A stretch of DNA of 64,000 nt, from contig DIXP01000099.1 of assembly GCA_002436065.1 (NCBI GenBank), forward strand, positions 28,901-92,900. The letters run 5' to 3'. Below, piece by piece: positions 16,397 to 24,487 of this stretch; the stretch's first letter is position 1; each line of letters starts with the position of its first letter. The DNA comes from Chloroflexi bacterium UBA6077 (lineage in GTDB: Bacteria; Chloroflexota; UBA6077). The notes under the pieces are model-generated. The model was given only the letters and a program-made list of their open reading frames with translations, did no database searches and had not been told where the DNA came from. Both the position numbers and the translations under genes were made by a program.

Positions 16397-17479
16397 GTGA
16401 GCCCGAATCTCGCGGCCTTCCTCACCTCCTGGGAGTGGGCACCCCCCGTCCTCATGGCCATACTCCTGTCGGGCAGTCTTTACACAATCGGCTGGCATCG
16501 GTTGTCCGGCACCCTCTCTCGTAGGGAAGGGGCTTGTCCCCTTCCGCCCTCGCCATCCCGTAGGGAAGGGGCTTGTCCCCTTCCGCCCGGCGGGACCATG
16601 CCGGCAGAACAGCAGGGCGAGCGCGCTGCCCTACAGATCGAGGCTGTGCATCACCTCCGGGGCGGCAGGGTCTTGTACCCTGCCCTACGTTACGAACCGG
16701 CGGGCGACGCCCTCGCGCTCCCGGCAGGCACCATGGCACCGTGGCGCCCCTGGTGCTTCGCGGGCGGGCTGCTATCGCTTGCCGTAGCCCTGCTCTCACC
16801 CATCGGCGTCTTCGGCGGGCTGTTCTTCTCTCTCCACATGACCCAACACATGCTGCTAATGGTGCTGGTTGCCCCTCTCCTGCTGCTGGGCTCGCCGGTG
16901 CTCCCGATGCTGTGGGCGCTGCCGGAGAGGCCGCGAAGCTGGGTAGCACCCCTCTTCGCCCAGGGTAGCCCCCTGACCTGGGCCTTCAACTTCGCTACCC
17001 ACCCTCTGATAGCGATGCCGCTGTACCTGAGCGCCATCGCCATCTGGCACATTCCCACCTTCTACGACGCCGCGCAGGGTCGTACCGTGATCCACGACCT
17101 GGAACACCTCTTTTTCCTGGGAACGGCCCTTTTGTTCTGGTGGCCGGTGGTCAATCCCCTCGGGGGACCTCGCAGGCTGAGCTACCTGGCAGCCATCCCC
17201 TACTTCCTGCCACCCATGCTGGTCGGCAATCTGGTTGGGGCACTGCTCACCTTCGCCGACCGGCCACTCTACGCCACCTACCTGAATGTGCCCAGGCTAT
17301 GGGGCATCTCGGTGGTGCAGGACCAGCAGTTGGCGGGACTGATCATGTGGGTGCCCGGCGGCATGGTGTACATCATACCTATCTTCATTATGGTGACCAT
17401 GTTGCTTCGAGAGGGACGGGAGGAGTTGGAGACGCCCGCGGGGGCGGAGCAACAACGCGTGGAGGAAGTCACTCAATGA
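16397..17479 (+). CDS. Cytochrome c oxidase assembly protein CtaG (caa3 type) with repeat-derived insertion
   Basis: This is a 360-residue multi-pass membrane protein of the CtaG/caa3 assembly family, linked to copper insertion into haem-copper oxidases. Family landmarks are WHRL at the end of helix 1, LFFSLHMTQHMLLMVLVAPLLLLGSP, IWHIPTFYDAA and DLEHLFFLGTALLFWWPVV, with the His residues expected to bind metal. Residues 40-112 do not look like CtaG. They are low-complexity, hydrophilic and encoded by dispersed palindromic repeats inserted in frame between helix 1 and helix 2 (see 16514-16732). The GTG start at 16397 has GGAGGG seven bases upstream. The stop overlaps the next gene's start (ATGA). 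Whether the insertion is tolerated is untested, but the frame is fully open. Confidence 0.85.
   Translation: MSPNLAAFLTSWEWAPPVLMAILLSGSLYTIGWHRLSGTLSRREGACPLPPSPSRREGACPLPPGGTMPAEQQGERAALQIEAVHHLRGGRVLYPALRYEPAGDALALPAGTMAPWRPWCFAGGLLSLAVALLSPIGVFGGLFFSLHMTQHMLLMVLVAPLLLLGSPVLPMLWALPERPRSWVAPLFAQGSPLTWAFNFATHPLIAMPLYLSAIAIWHIPTFYDAAQGRTVIHDLEHLFFLGTALLFWWPVVNPLGGPRRLSYLAAIPYFLPPMLVGNLVGALLTFADRPLYATYLNVPRLWGISVVQDQQLAGLIMWVPGGMVYIIPIFIMVTMLLREGREELETPAGAEQQRVEEVTQ
16514..16732. repeat. In-frame insertion of dispersed palindromic modules within ctaG
   Basis: This stretch contains two identical 30-bp copies (16520-16549 and 16559-16588, period 39) of a hairpin with arms ggaagggg/ccccttcc. Next come a ggcagggt..accctgcc hairpin near 16662-16690 and a module resembling the ggagcgcgggcg element of 6128-6190, in reverse orientation, near 16700-16730. 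A third copy of the 30-mer, inverted and with one mismatch, is at 56308-56337. The total is 219 nt, divisible by three and free of stops in the ctaG frame. Confidence 0.85.
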
Positions 17480-18003
17480 CGAAGGCTTGGCCCTGTTTGC
17501 TCGCGATAGCTATTCTCCTACTGTCACCACTGCTGGCTGAAGCCAACGGGGGGACGATTCAAGTGGCAAGCCACCCCACCGGCCCATACCTGCTAACCGT
17601 CTTCACCAGCCCGAACCCGATACGGGTCGGCACCGTGGATGTCAGCGTGCTGATGCAGGAGGCCGGTGGGGAGACCGTGGAGAACGCCCTCGTACGGGTG
17701 ACGGCGAGGCCGGTGGACAGGGAGGGCGAGGAGACCATCTACGAGGCCACCCACGACATGGCGACCAACAAGCTGTACTATGCAGCCCACGCGGAGCTGC
17801 CCGAGGCGGGGCAGTGGCTGATATCAGTCCACGTAGCGGGGGACAGGGGCGAGGGAGCGGTGGAGTTCCAGGTGGAGGCGACGCAGGCCGGCCTTCTGGA
17901 TAGCCCCCTGGGGCTGGTCGGCCTGCTGACCGCTCCTCTCCTGCTGATCGCGGGGGGATGGGCGCTGGCAAAGAGAAGGGCTGCCCGCGGCGATCCAAGC
18001 TAG
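17476..18003 (+). CDS. FixH/YtkA-like periplasmic protein with C-terminal anchor
   Basis: This 175-residue protein begins with a signal peptide (LLAIAILLLSPLLAEANGG), followed by a beta-sandwich FixH/YtkA-like domain (YLLTVFTSPNPIRVGTVDVS, then ELPEAGQWLISVHV). It ends in a single membrane helix (LVGLLTAPLLLIAGGWAL) and a short basic tail. It is probably exported and anchored at both stages of maturation by that helix. It closes the SCO/CtaG operon and overlaps ctaG by four bases (ATGA). The role is inferred to be in copper or oxidase assembly; the substrate contact is unknown. Confidence 0.75.
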   Translation: MTKAWPCLLAIAILLLSPLLAEANGGTIQVASHPTGPYLLTVFTSPNPIRVGTVDVSVLMQEAGGETVENALVRVTARPVDREGEETIYEATHDMATNKLYYAAHAELPEAGQWLISVHVAGDRGEGAVEFQVEATQAGLLDSPLGLVGLLTAPLLLIAGGWALAKRRAARGDPS

Positions 18004-18021
18004 AACCGCGAGGGCAGCCCT
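17977..18021. terminator. Bidirectional terminator-like hairpin
   Basis: Arms agggctgcccgcgg (17977-17990) and ccgcgagggcagccct (18006-18021, one bulged A) pair across the end of the FixH-like gene. It lies between convergent genes and probably terminates both. Confidence 0.6.
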
Positions 18022-18041
18022 CTTGCCACCTAATAGCCGGA

Positions 18042-19070
18042 CTAGGGAAGCATCTTCTCCAGCTCCCGGAAGTTCTCCATCACCATGGGGCGCTTGCCGT
18101 CCTCGATCTCGTGGAGCATCTCCACCAGCCGCGCGTTCAGCGTCATCGGCAGGCCCCACTCGCGGCCTATCTGGACCTGCTCTCCGACCCGATAGTCCAC
18201 TTCGGTCTTTCGCTTGCGCACCACGATGTCGCGCCATACGCCGGTGCGTCTCTTCAGGCGGTCGGCCGGCCGCCAGTACTCGTCCGCCATCTTGTCGAGG
18301 GAGTCCATTGCGATCTCCCACTCCTCCGGCGTACTCGGGATCATGAGCTCCGGCAAGAAGCCGTCAAAGGACTCCAGCTTCACCCCTTCGAGCTTAGCCA
18401 GCTCCACGGCCTCCTTGAGCATCGCCACGATCACTCGGCGAGCTCCCCTGTCAGCCAGAACATCTCCGGCGTCGGCGTCCACCAGGGCAGTGGCGTAGTT
18501 GCAGGCTGCCCAACACTGCTTGGACCACTTGTAGCCCCAGATGTTCGGGGTGACGACCGCCTCGGTGAACTTGGTGAGCTTGGAGTGAAGGTTCGTGACC
18601 CGCTCGGTGATGGACCCGTCCAGCTCGCCGATGTAGAAGGCGCCTTCGCTGCCGTACATGATCAGGCCCGGGCCATGGTAGTCCGAACCGTAGTTCACGA
18701 AGGCCCCAACCGTCCGATCCTGGCCGATCGCGGCGGCTATCCGCTTCTCGTTGAGTCCGTTCTGGAGTGAAACGACGAAGGAATCGGGCCTGAGCAGCGG
18801 TACGATCGGCTTCAAAGCAGCCTCCGTATGCTGCGACTTGACGGATAGGAACACGCAATCCAGGGGGCCGGTCAGATCGTCCGGGGTCGTGGCTCGGACG
18901 GGGACGGTGAACTCCGCTCGTCCCGTGATGGTGAGCCCACGCCGGTTGATGGCGTCCACGTGCTCCTTGACCGTGTCCACGAACAGCACATCCTCGCCAC
19001 CCCTGGCGAGAAAGGCCCCAACGGTGCCGCCGATGGCACCGGCTCCGACAATGGTGATCCGCATGATCAT
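18042..19070 (-). CDS. Ketopantoate reductase (ApbA/PanE) family oxidoreductase
   Basis: This is a 342-residue NAD(P)H-dependent reductase. It opens with the Rossmann motif ITIVGAGAIGGTVGAFLARGG and has the family's CVFLSVKSQHTEAAL region and a C-terminal helical domain with KWSKQCWAACNYATALVDA. Canonical PanE makes pantoate for coenzyme A, but this copy is the last gene of a catabolic run (SDR, CapA, SDR, AroM), so a different 2-oxoacid may be the substrate. The ATG at 19070 and an ATG at 19064 are both possible after AGGAG. Confidence 0.85.
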   Translation of the reverse strand: MIMRITIVGAGAIGGTVGAFLARGGEDVLFVDTVKEHVDAINRRGLTITGRAEFTVPVRATTPDDLTGPLDCVFLSVKSQHTEAALKPIVPLLRPDSFVVSLQNGLNEKRIAAAIGQDRTVGAFVNYGSDYHGPGLIMYGSEGAFYIGELDGSITERVTNLHSKLTKFTEAVVTPNIWGYKWSKQCWAACNYATALVDADAGDVLADRGARRVIVAMLKEAVELAKLEGVKLESFDGFLPELMIPSTPEEWEIAMDSLDKMADEYWRPADRLKRRTGVWRDIVVRKRKTEVDYRVGEQVQIGREWGLPMTLNARLVEMLHEIEDGKRPMVMENFRELEKMLP

Positions 19071-19113
19071 GCACTCCTAGATAGTTGGGCGATCAGCCCA
19101 GCAGCCGACGCCG

Positions 19114-19797
19114 TCAGTTGCTCGGGACCAACTCGTTCAGGACGCTGGAGAGAAGCGTTCTTGCCAGGATGACCGGCTTGCCGACCACCTCCTCGACGAT
19201 GGCACGCATCTCCTTATCCATGGCCACGCAGGTCATCCAAACCAGGTCCACGTCCTGGCTCTTCAGGTAGTTAGCCGCCTCGCGTGCCGCCACAAGGCGG
19301 CTATCGTCGATGGAGGGCGGTGCGGAAGTCACCGCCGACTCGATGCCCAGGCCGGCATACCGCTTCTTCTCTCTCTCGATCTGGCCGGCAGAGGGCTTGA
19401 TGATGCCAAGCTTCTTGCCGGCGGCCAAGGACGAGATGATGGATGGGAACACCCGTCCGGGGTTGACGACCAGCCGGGAGGAGGTGATGCTGCTCCAATC
19501 GGCTCCGCAGAGGACCACGCAGAACTGCGCACCCTCCTTGACCAGGTAGTCGACGGTCTGCTGCACCAGGGGGAGTATCTTCCTGTGGGCCACCAGGATC
19601 AGCGAGCCATCACGCAGCCTGGAGACAGTCCCGACCTCGCCCGGATCCGGTGCCAGAGCAGCGATAGCCTGCGGGTCCAGCTCATCCAGTATCCCCTTCT
19701 CGATCACCTCAACCGGCTTGGTGAACGCCTGCCGCAGGTAGGGGATCAGCTCGATCTCGGGCGATTGCCCAACGTTGACCATTCCAATGCGATACAT
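19114..19797 (-). CDS. AroM family protein (second copy)
   Basis: This is a 227-residue AroM protein, the same length as the copy at 2299-2982 and clearly homologous throughout: VNVGQSPEIELIPYL at the start, VVLCGADWSSI, NPGRVFPSIISSLAAGKKLGIIKPSAGQ, WMTCVAMD near the end. The two Cys in the CGADW and MTCVAM settings are kept. ATG at 19797 follows AGGAGGCAGAT. It is encoded between an SDR and the ketopantoate-reductase-like gene, and again within a run of catabolic genes. Related proteins in the wider superfamily are racemases, but catalysis has not been shown for AroM. Confidence 0.88.
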   Translation of the reverse strand: MYRIGMVNVGQSPEIELIPYLRQAFTKPVEVIEKGILDELDPQAIAALAPDPGEVGTVSRLRDGSLILVAHRKILPLVQQTVDYLVKEGAQFCVVLCGADWSSITSSRLVVNPGRVFPSIISSLAAGKKLGIIKPSAGQIEREKKRYAGLGIESAVTSAPPSIDDSRLVAAREAANYLKSQDVDLVWMTCVAMDKEMRAIVEEVVGKPVILARTLLSSVLNELVPSN

Positions 19798-19840
19798 ATC
19801 TGCCTCCTACAGAACCGTGCCCTGTTTGTGACGTCCCCGA

Positions 19841-20596
19841 CTAGAGCATCCAATGGCCGCCGTCGGTCATGATGGTCTGGCCGACGACGTAGCTGGACTC
19901 CTCCGAGGCCATAAAGGCAACGACGTTGGCTATCTCCATGGGATCGGCCAGCCGCTTGACGGAGATGGTGCTCATCTCCATCTCCTTCTCGGCCTCGCTG
20001 CGCCTTGCCCAGTCTTCCACGCCGAGAGGACTGAGGACGAAACCCGGAGCCACCACGTTGCACAGCACGTTGAAGGGGGCCAGCTCCACGGCCAACTGCC
20101 TCATCAGCCCGTGGGCGCCGGCCTTGGCAGCGGCGTATGGGATGATACGGCTGCGGCTGTGGCTGCGCCCCGCGCCCGAGCCGATTATGATTATCCTCCC
20201 CCACTTCTGCGCCTTCATGATGGGGGCAACTGCTCGTGCCATGTAGAAGGGTGCATGGAGGTTAAGCGCCACCACTCTGTGCCAGTCCTCGATGGTCAGA
20301 TCCTCCACGCCGCGGCCGGCCCCCACGGTGCCGCCGGCCACGTTGGCCAGGATGTCGACGTGCCCGTAGCGCTTGTAGACTTCCTGCACCGCCTTCTCGT
20401 CTGCCTCGGCATCGGTCACATCCACCAGCATGGGGACTCCGGAGATGCCGGACATCACCTTTTCCAGAAGCTCGCCCTGCTTATCGAAGCCCACGACGGT
20501 GGCGCCCCTCTCGGCCAGCTTCTTCGCAACAGCCTCGCCGATACCCTGGGCACACCCGGTCACGATGGCAACCTTGCCGGTAAGCTCAACCCCCAT
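19841..20596 (-). CDS. Short-chain dehydrogenase/reductase
   Basis: This 251-residue cytosolic NAD(P)-dependent SDR has a classical layout: cofactor motif VTGCAQGIGEAVAKKLAERGA, NVAGG (in place of NNAG), catalytic Ser in IIIIGSGAGR and YAAAKAG with the catalytic Tyr and Lys. The C-terminus GQTIMTDGGHWML is typical. It is about two-thirds alike to the SDR at 21739-22497, so the two arose by duplication and flank CapA. The substrate is unknown. Confidence 0.9.
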   Translation of the reverse strand: MGVELTGKVAIVTGCAQGIGEAVAKKLAERGATVVGFDKQGELLEKVMSGISGVPMLVDVTDAEADEKAVQEVYKRYGHVDILANVAGGTVGAGRGVEDLTIEDWHRVVALNLHAPFYMARAVAPIMKAQKWGRIIIIGSGAGRSHSRSRIIPYAAAKAGAHGLMRQLAVELAPFNVLCNVVAPGFVLSPLGVEDWARRSEAEKEMEMSTISVKRLADPMEIANVVAFMASEESSYVVGQTIMTDGGHWML

Positions 20597-20653
20597 CGTT
20601 CACCTCCAACTACCAGAGATCCTCTCTTCCTTTGGAAGAGGGTGATTGTGTTC

Positions 20654-21709
20654 TCACTTCAGCCGCAGGTATGCCCTGTCTCCTTCGATGGCTATCCCGG
20701 TCTTGAGGGGAGCGGAGATATCCACCAGCTTGCCCAGCACCTCCTTGGCATCGGCGCCGGAGGCGAGGCTGGGGAAGCCCCGTTCGTCGTGCACCAGCGG
20801 CACAACCTCCACGGAGAGCCCCTCATCCACCCCGATCTTCGCGATGAAGCCCTTTCGCTCCATATAGGGACGCGGGAAGTCGAACTCGAAGAAGAAGTTG
20901 CCGGGGCTGTAGAAGATGGGCTTCCCGCTGTACAGCTCGATAGGATGCAGGGTATGGGAATGGTGGCCGTAGACGACGTCGGCGCCGGCGTCGATCATTG
21001 CGTGCGCCAGCGGCTGCTGGTACTGTGCCAGCATTCCATAGGCTGGGCAGAGCCAGAAATCGGGGACGCCCCAGTGCAGCGATACGATGGCGACGTCGAC
21101 CTCGCCCTTCAGCCTGGCGATGCGCTCGCACAGCTCCTCCTGCTCCTTGGGCCTCACCCAGGTCCGCACGACGGGCATGGCGCCGGGGCTCTCCACCTGG
21201 AAGCTGGCATCCACGTCGTAAGAGACGTCCACGCGCAGCGGCGCCAGCCCGGGCCTGCCCGGGCCTGCATCGTAGCCGAGCGGGACGGTGGTAGCGAGGT
21301 TGAGCAGCCCGATCTTCTTGCCCTTTACCTCAAAAGTGAGAGGTCGGAAGGCCGCCTCCAGATCCAGGCCGGCGCCACAGCAGGGGACGCCCGCCGCGCT
21401 GCAGGTGGCCAGGGTGTCCGACAGCGCCTCGGGGCCGAAGTCCAGCATGTGGTTGTTTGCGAGGGTGACCGCCTGAATCCCCAGGGCCTTTACGTCCTCG
21501 ATCACCACCGGGTCCGAGCGGAGGTTACGATACTTGTTGGGGACGGGGTTGCCGCCCCTGGATAGCGGCGTTTCCAGGTTGGCGATGACCAGGTCGCTGC
21601 CCTTCAACTCGCTCACCATCGCCGCGACGGCCGCCTCTCCGCTGCCCAGCTTCTCCTGAGTGCGACGGGTTACCGGCCTGGTGTCGGCCAGAAGACTGAT
21701 AATAGCCAT
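20654..21709 (-). CDS. CapA family protein (PGA_cap metallophosphatase-like)
   Basis: This 351-residue protein belongs to the CapA/poly-gamma-glutamate cap family, a calcineurin-like metal phosphoesterase fold. Family segments are LVIANLETPLSRGG, VTLANNHMLDFGPEAL, VSLHWGVP, DVVYGHHSHTLHPIE and IFYSPGNFFFEF. No signal peptide or anchor is seen, unlike capsule CapA, so a cytosolic enzyme is more likely. It sits between two SDR paralogues. ATG at 21709 lies downstream of AGAGGAG; a much longer upstream open frame would run into the SDR gene and is rejected. Confidence 0.85.
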   Translation of the reverse strand: MAIISLLADTRPVTRRTQEKLGSGEAAVAAMVSELKGSDLVIANLETPLSRGGNPVPNKYRNLRSDPVVIEDVKALGIQAVTLANNHMLDFGPEALSDTLATCSAAGVPCCGAGLDLEAAFRPLTFEVKGKKIGLLNLATTVPLGYDAGPGRPGLAPLRVDVSYDVDASFQVESPGAMPVVRTWVRPKEQEELCERIARLKGEVDVAIVSLHWGVPDFWLCPAYGMLAQYQQPLAHAMIDAGADVVYGHHSHTLHPIELYSGKPIFYSPGNFFFEFDFPRPYMERKGFIAKIGVDEGLSVEVVPLVHDERGFPSLASGADAKEVLGKLVDISAPLKTGIAIEGDRAYLRLK

Positions 21710-21738
21710 AGCTGTGATCGCTCCTCTTACCCCTTCTG

Positions 21739-22497
21739 CTAGAACATCCAGTGTCCACCGTCGACGGTGAGCGTCTGGCCGACGACGTAGCTGGCCTCCT
21801 CGGAGGCCGCAAAGGCGATGACGTTGGCAACCTCCATCGGATCGCCCATGCGCTTTACCGCTATGCTGCTGTACACCGCGGCCCGCTCCTCCTCCGTGCG
21901 TCGCTCCATCTCCACCCGACCCAGGGGGCTCGCTATCATCCCGGGCGAGACCACGTTGCACAGAACGTTGTGGGGGGCCAACTCCACACCCAACTGGCGC
22001 ATCAGCCCCATCACCCCGGCCTTCGCGGCAGTGTAGGGAACGATGCCGGTTCGGCTGTAGCTGCGGCCGGCGCCGGACCCCACGGTGATTATCCGGCCCC
22101 ACTTCTGGGCCTTCATGATGGGGGCAACCGCCAGGCTGAGGTAGAAAGGCGCATGGAGGTTCAGATCCAGCAGCCGGTGCCAATCCTTGATCGAGATACG
22201 CTCGATCCCCGCGGGCGCCCCAAGGATGCCGCCGGCGACGTTGACCAGGATGTCGACCCGGCCGTATCGCTTATGCACATCCTGCACGAGCCGCCGGTCG
22301 GCCTCGGCGTCCGTTACATCCATCGGCACGGCAAATCCCCCGGGGACGCTCCCCATTACACCCGAGAGCCTATCGGCCAGGACGTCGACGCCAACGACCG
22401 TGGCGCCCCTCTCGGCAAGCTTCAACACCGTCGCCTCGCCAATCACCTGGGCGGCGCCCGTCACAATGGCAACCCTGTCCTTCAGTTCGACTCCCAA
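21739..22497 (-). CDS. Short-chain dehydrogenase/reductase (second copy)
   Basis: This is a 252-residue SDR. It begins with TTG at 22497 (MGVELKDRVAIVTG, matching MGVELTGKVAIVTG of the paralogue), with GGAGG six bases upstream. The Gly-rich loop reads GAAQVIGEAT, where the second Gly of the usual GxxxGxG is Val. Active-site Ser (VGSGAGR) and Tyr/Lys (YTAAKAG) are intact, and the end is GQTLTVDGGHWMF. It heads the run SDR-CapA-SDR-AroM-reductase. A longer frame extending upstream would translate the palindrome at 22544-22569 and is rejected. Confidence 0.9.
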   Translation of the reverse strand: MGVELKDRVAIVTGAAQVIGEATVLKLAERGATVVGVDVLADRLSGVMGSVPGGFAVPMDVTDAEADRRLVQDVHKRYGRVDILVNVAGGILGAPAGIERISIKDWHRLLDLNLHAPFYLSLAVAPIMKAQKWGRIITVGSGAGRSYSRTGIVPYTAAKAGVMGLMRQLGVELAPHNVLCNVVSPGMIASPLGRVEMERRTEEERAAVYSSIAVKRMGDPMEVANVIAFAASEEASYVVGQTLTVDGGHWMF

Positions 22498-22543
22498 AGC
22501 AGTCCCTCCAACTTCAGATGAATCACTCCCCCCTAGAAGAGGT

Positions 22544-22569
22544 GTGAACGTGCCAGAGGACACGTTCAC
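22544..22569. repeat. Second copy of the gtgaacgtgcc hairpin
   Basis: Arms gtgaacgtgcc and gacacgttcac around loop agag match the element at 9661-9686 except for one base. A degenerate ccctcaccctctctc..gagggag block follows to about 22630. It lies between the SDR gene and the upstream permease gene. Confidence 0.75.
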
Positions 22570-22631
22570 GGAGTGAGGGCGATCTGGTCTTCGCTCGAAT
22601 GTGCCCTCACCCTCTCTCAGAGGGAGAAGAG

Positions 22632-23519
22632 CTAGTTCTGATAAGGGCTAAGGGTATCGCGCGTGGAATCGCCGATGAAGTTGAAACTGAGCACGGTAAA
22701 CAGAATCATCATCCCAGGCCAGATAGCCAGCATCGGGGCCGGAAAGAAGTAGTTCTGCGCATTGCTCAGCATGTTCCCCCAGGAAGCCTCGGGTGGCTGG
22801 ACACCAACACCCAGGTAGCTCAATGCCGACTCGGTCAGGATAGCCTGCCCCACTCCAATGGTGGAGGCCACCATCATGGATGGGATTGCCGAGGGCAGCA
22901 GGTGAACCGACACCACTCGCCAGTTGCCCGCGCCAAGAGCGCGAGCCGCCGTCACGTAGTCCAGGTTAACGGTTCGCAGCACTTCAGCTCGCACCACGCG
23001 AGCGGCCGTCATCCAACTGGAGAGACCGATGGCGATGATGATGGTTGGCACGGCCGACCCGAAAACCGCCAGCACCGTCAGCAAGAAGAAGAATATCGGG
23101 ATCGACAGCATGGCGTCGGTGAGTCGCATGGTGATGGCGTCGATGATCCCTCCAAAGAAACCCGCGAGCGCCCCAAGGGTAGTCCCTAAGGTAACAGAAA
23201 GCAGCATCGCGACCACACCAATGGTTAGGGAGATGCGAGATCCGTAAAGCAGGCGCGTAAACTCGTCTCGGCCGCTCTCATCGGTGCCGAGCCAATGCTC
23301 GGCAGAGGGCGTCAGCAGAGTCTGCCCCATTTGGATTCGATTGGGATCGTAAGGGGTCAGGATCGGGGCAAAGATCGCCGCTAGGATCACGAGGATTAGG
23401 AAGGAGAAGGCCCCAACGGCGAAGGGGTTCCGGCTGAAGCGCTTCAGCACACCGGGTCGCTTTCGGATGGCTGGAGGCGCCAGGCTATCGGTCGTAGAAA
23501 TGGCTCTTACTGCTCCCAC
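22632..23519 (-). CDS. Oligopeptide ABC transporter permease, DppC type
   Basis: This is a 295-residue inner-membrane permease of the binding-protein-dependent family. The N-terminal membrane helix is preceded by a short cytosolic tail. The family segment HWLGTDESGRDEFTRLLYGSRISL and the coupling-helix region AARALGAGNWRVVSVHLLPSAIPSMMV, which contacts the ATPase, are clear. It partners the DppB-like gene 13 bases upstream. No ATPase genes lie nearby, so the ATP-binding subunits must be encoded elsewhere or shared among systems. Confidence 0.93.
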   Translation of the reverse strand: MGAVRAISTTDSLAPPAIRKRPGVLKRFSRNPFAVGAFSFLILVILAAIFAPILTPYDPNRIQMGQTLLTPSAEHWLGTDESGRDEFTRLLYGSRISLTIGVVAMLLSVTLGTTLGALAGFFGGIIDAITMRLTDAMLSIPIFFFLLTVLAVFGSAVPTIIIAIGLSSWMTAARVVRAEVLRTVNLDYVTAARALGAGNWRVVSVHLLPSAIPSMMVASTIGVGQAILTESALSYLGVGVQPPEASWGNMLSNAQNYFFPAPMLAIWPGMMILFTVLSFNFIGDSTRDTLSPYQN

Positions 23520-23532
23520 TGTTTTACCCGCC

Positions 23533-24480
23533 TTACTTGAGCTTGACCCGTGGATCTAGCACCAGGTAGCTGAGATCGGTCAGGAAGTTGGTAATCACCA
23601 CCAGGATGGATACCATCAACGTGATGCCCATCACCACGGGATAGTCCCGCTGCATGGCTGAGTCCACAGCTAGCTGCCCCATACCCGGCCAGGCAAACAC
23701 GCTCTCCGTGATGGCCACACCGCTCACCAAACGGGGTACCATCAGCGCCACCACCGTCACGATGGGGATCAGGGCGTTCCGGAGGGCATGTTGGTTCATA
23801 ACTACTCGCTCCTTCAGCCCCTTTGCCCTCGCAGTTCGGAGGTAGTCGGCATTCAGCACCTCCAGCATGCTAGAGCGGGTGTACCTGGCTATCTGAGCCA
23901 GATTGGCCGTGGCCAGCACAATAGCTGGGAGTACTAGGTGGGAGAGCCGATCCAGGATACTTGCCTGGGTCCCCAGGGTGTAGGATCCTGAGGAGGGCAG
24001 GAGATTCAGATTGACGGAGAAGAGAATGATCAGCATCAGGCCAAACCAGAAGACCGGAACAGACATCCCGAAGAAGGCGAAGCCGGTCGATAGCTGGTCG
24101 ATCAACGAGTACTGTTTCCTCGCCGAGACGATGCCTATCATCACCCCCGCTACCACCGCCAGCGCCAGTCCCGTGAGCACCAACTCCAGGGTCTCAGGAA
24201 GGCGTCGCGCGATCAGTTGGCCCACGGGTAGCCCCTGACTGTAGGAGATACCCAGGTTGCCCTTGAGCACGTAGCCTGCCCAGCGGGCATACTGCAGAGG
24301 AATCGGGTCATCCAGCCCCAGCTCCTTCCTCGCCTGCTCGATCTGGGCCTTGGTCATGTCTCCAGCCACCAGCACCGCCGGACCTCCAGGCGCCGAGTGG
24401 ATCAGGAGAAAGGTCAACATACTGACGAATACCACCAGTATCACCGACTGGAAAAGGCGACTGACAACATATCTTCCCAT
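23533..24480 (-). CDS. Oligopeptide ABC transporter permease, DppB type
   Basis: This is a 315-residue inner-membrane permease with the DppB start MGRYVVSRLFQSVILVVFVS, IHSAPGGPAVLV, GYVLKGNLGISY and the coupling segment YLRTARAKGLKERVVMNQHALRNALIPI. With the DppC-like partner it forms the channel for one or more of the three solute-binding proteins encoded upstream (25963-27711, 29356-31104, 34624-36372). Its start lies eight bases after the stop of the MmgE/PrpD gene, so the genes are co-transcribed. Confidence 0.94.
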   Translation of the reverse strand: MGRYVVSRLFQSVILVVFVSMLTFLLIHSAPGGPAVLVAGDMTKAQIEQARKELGLDDPIPLQYARWAGYVLKGNLGISYSQGLPVGQLIARRLPETLELVLTGLALAVVAGVMIGIVSARKQYSLIDQLSTGFAFFGMSVPVFWFGLMLIILFSVNLNLLPSSGSYTLGTQASILDRLSHLVLPAIVLATANLAQIARYTRSSMLEVLNADYLRTARAKGLKERVVMNQHALRNALIPIVTVVALMVPRLVSGVAITESVFAWPGMGQLAVDSAMQRDYPVVMGITLMVSILVVITNFLTDLSYLVLDPRVKLK

Positions 24481-24487
24481 AGACTCC

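Noticed and set aside
16520..16588. Tandem 30-bp units as a CRISPR array
   Set aside because: Only two units separated by nine bases, each a hairpin, inside a coding gene and present elsewhere as dispersed repeats.
21710..22183. N-terminal extension of CapA
   Set aside because: The extension is a shifted frame of the SDR gene; a normal start lies at 21709.
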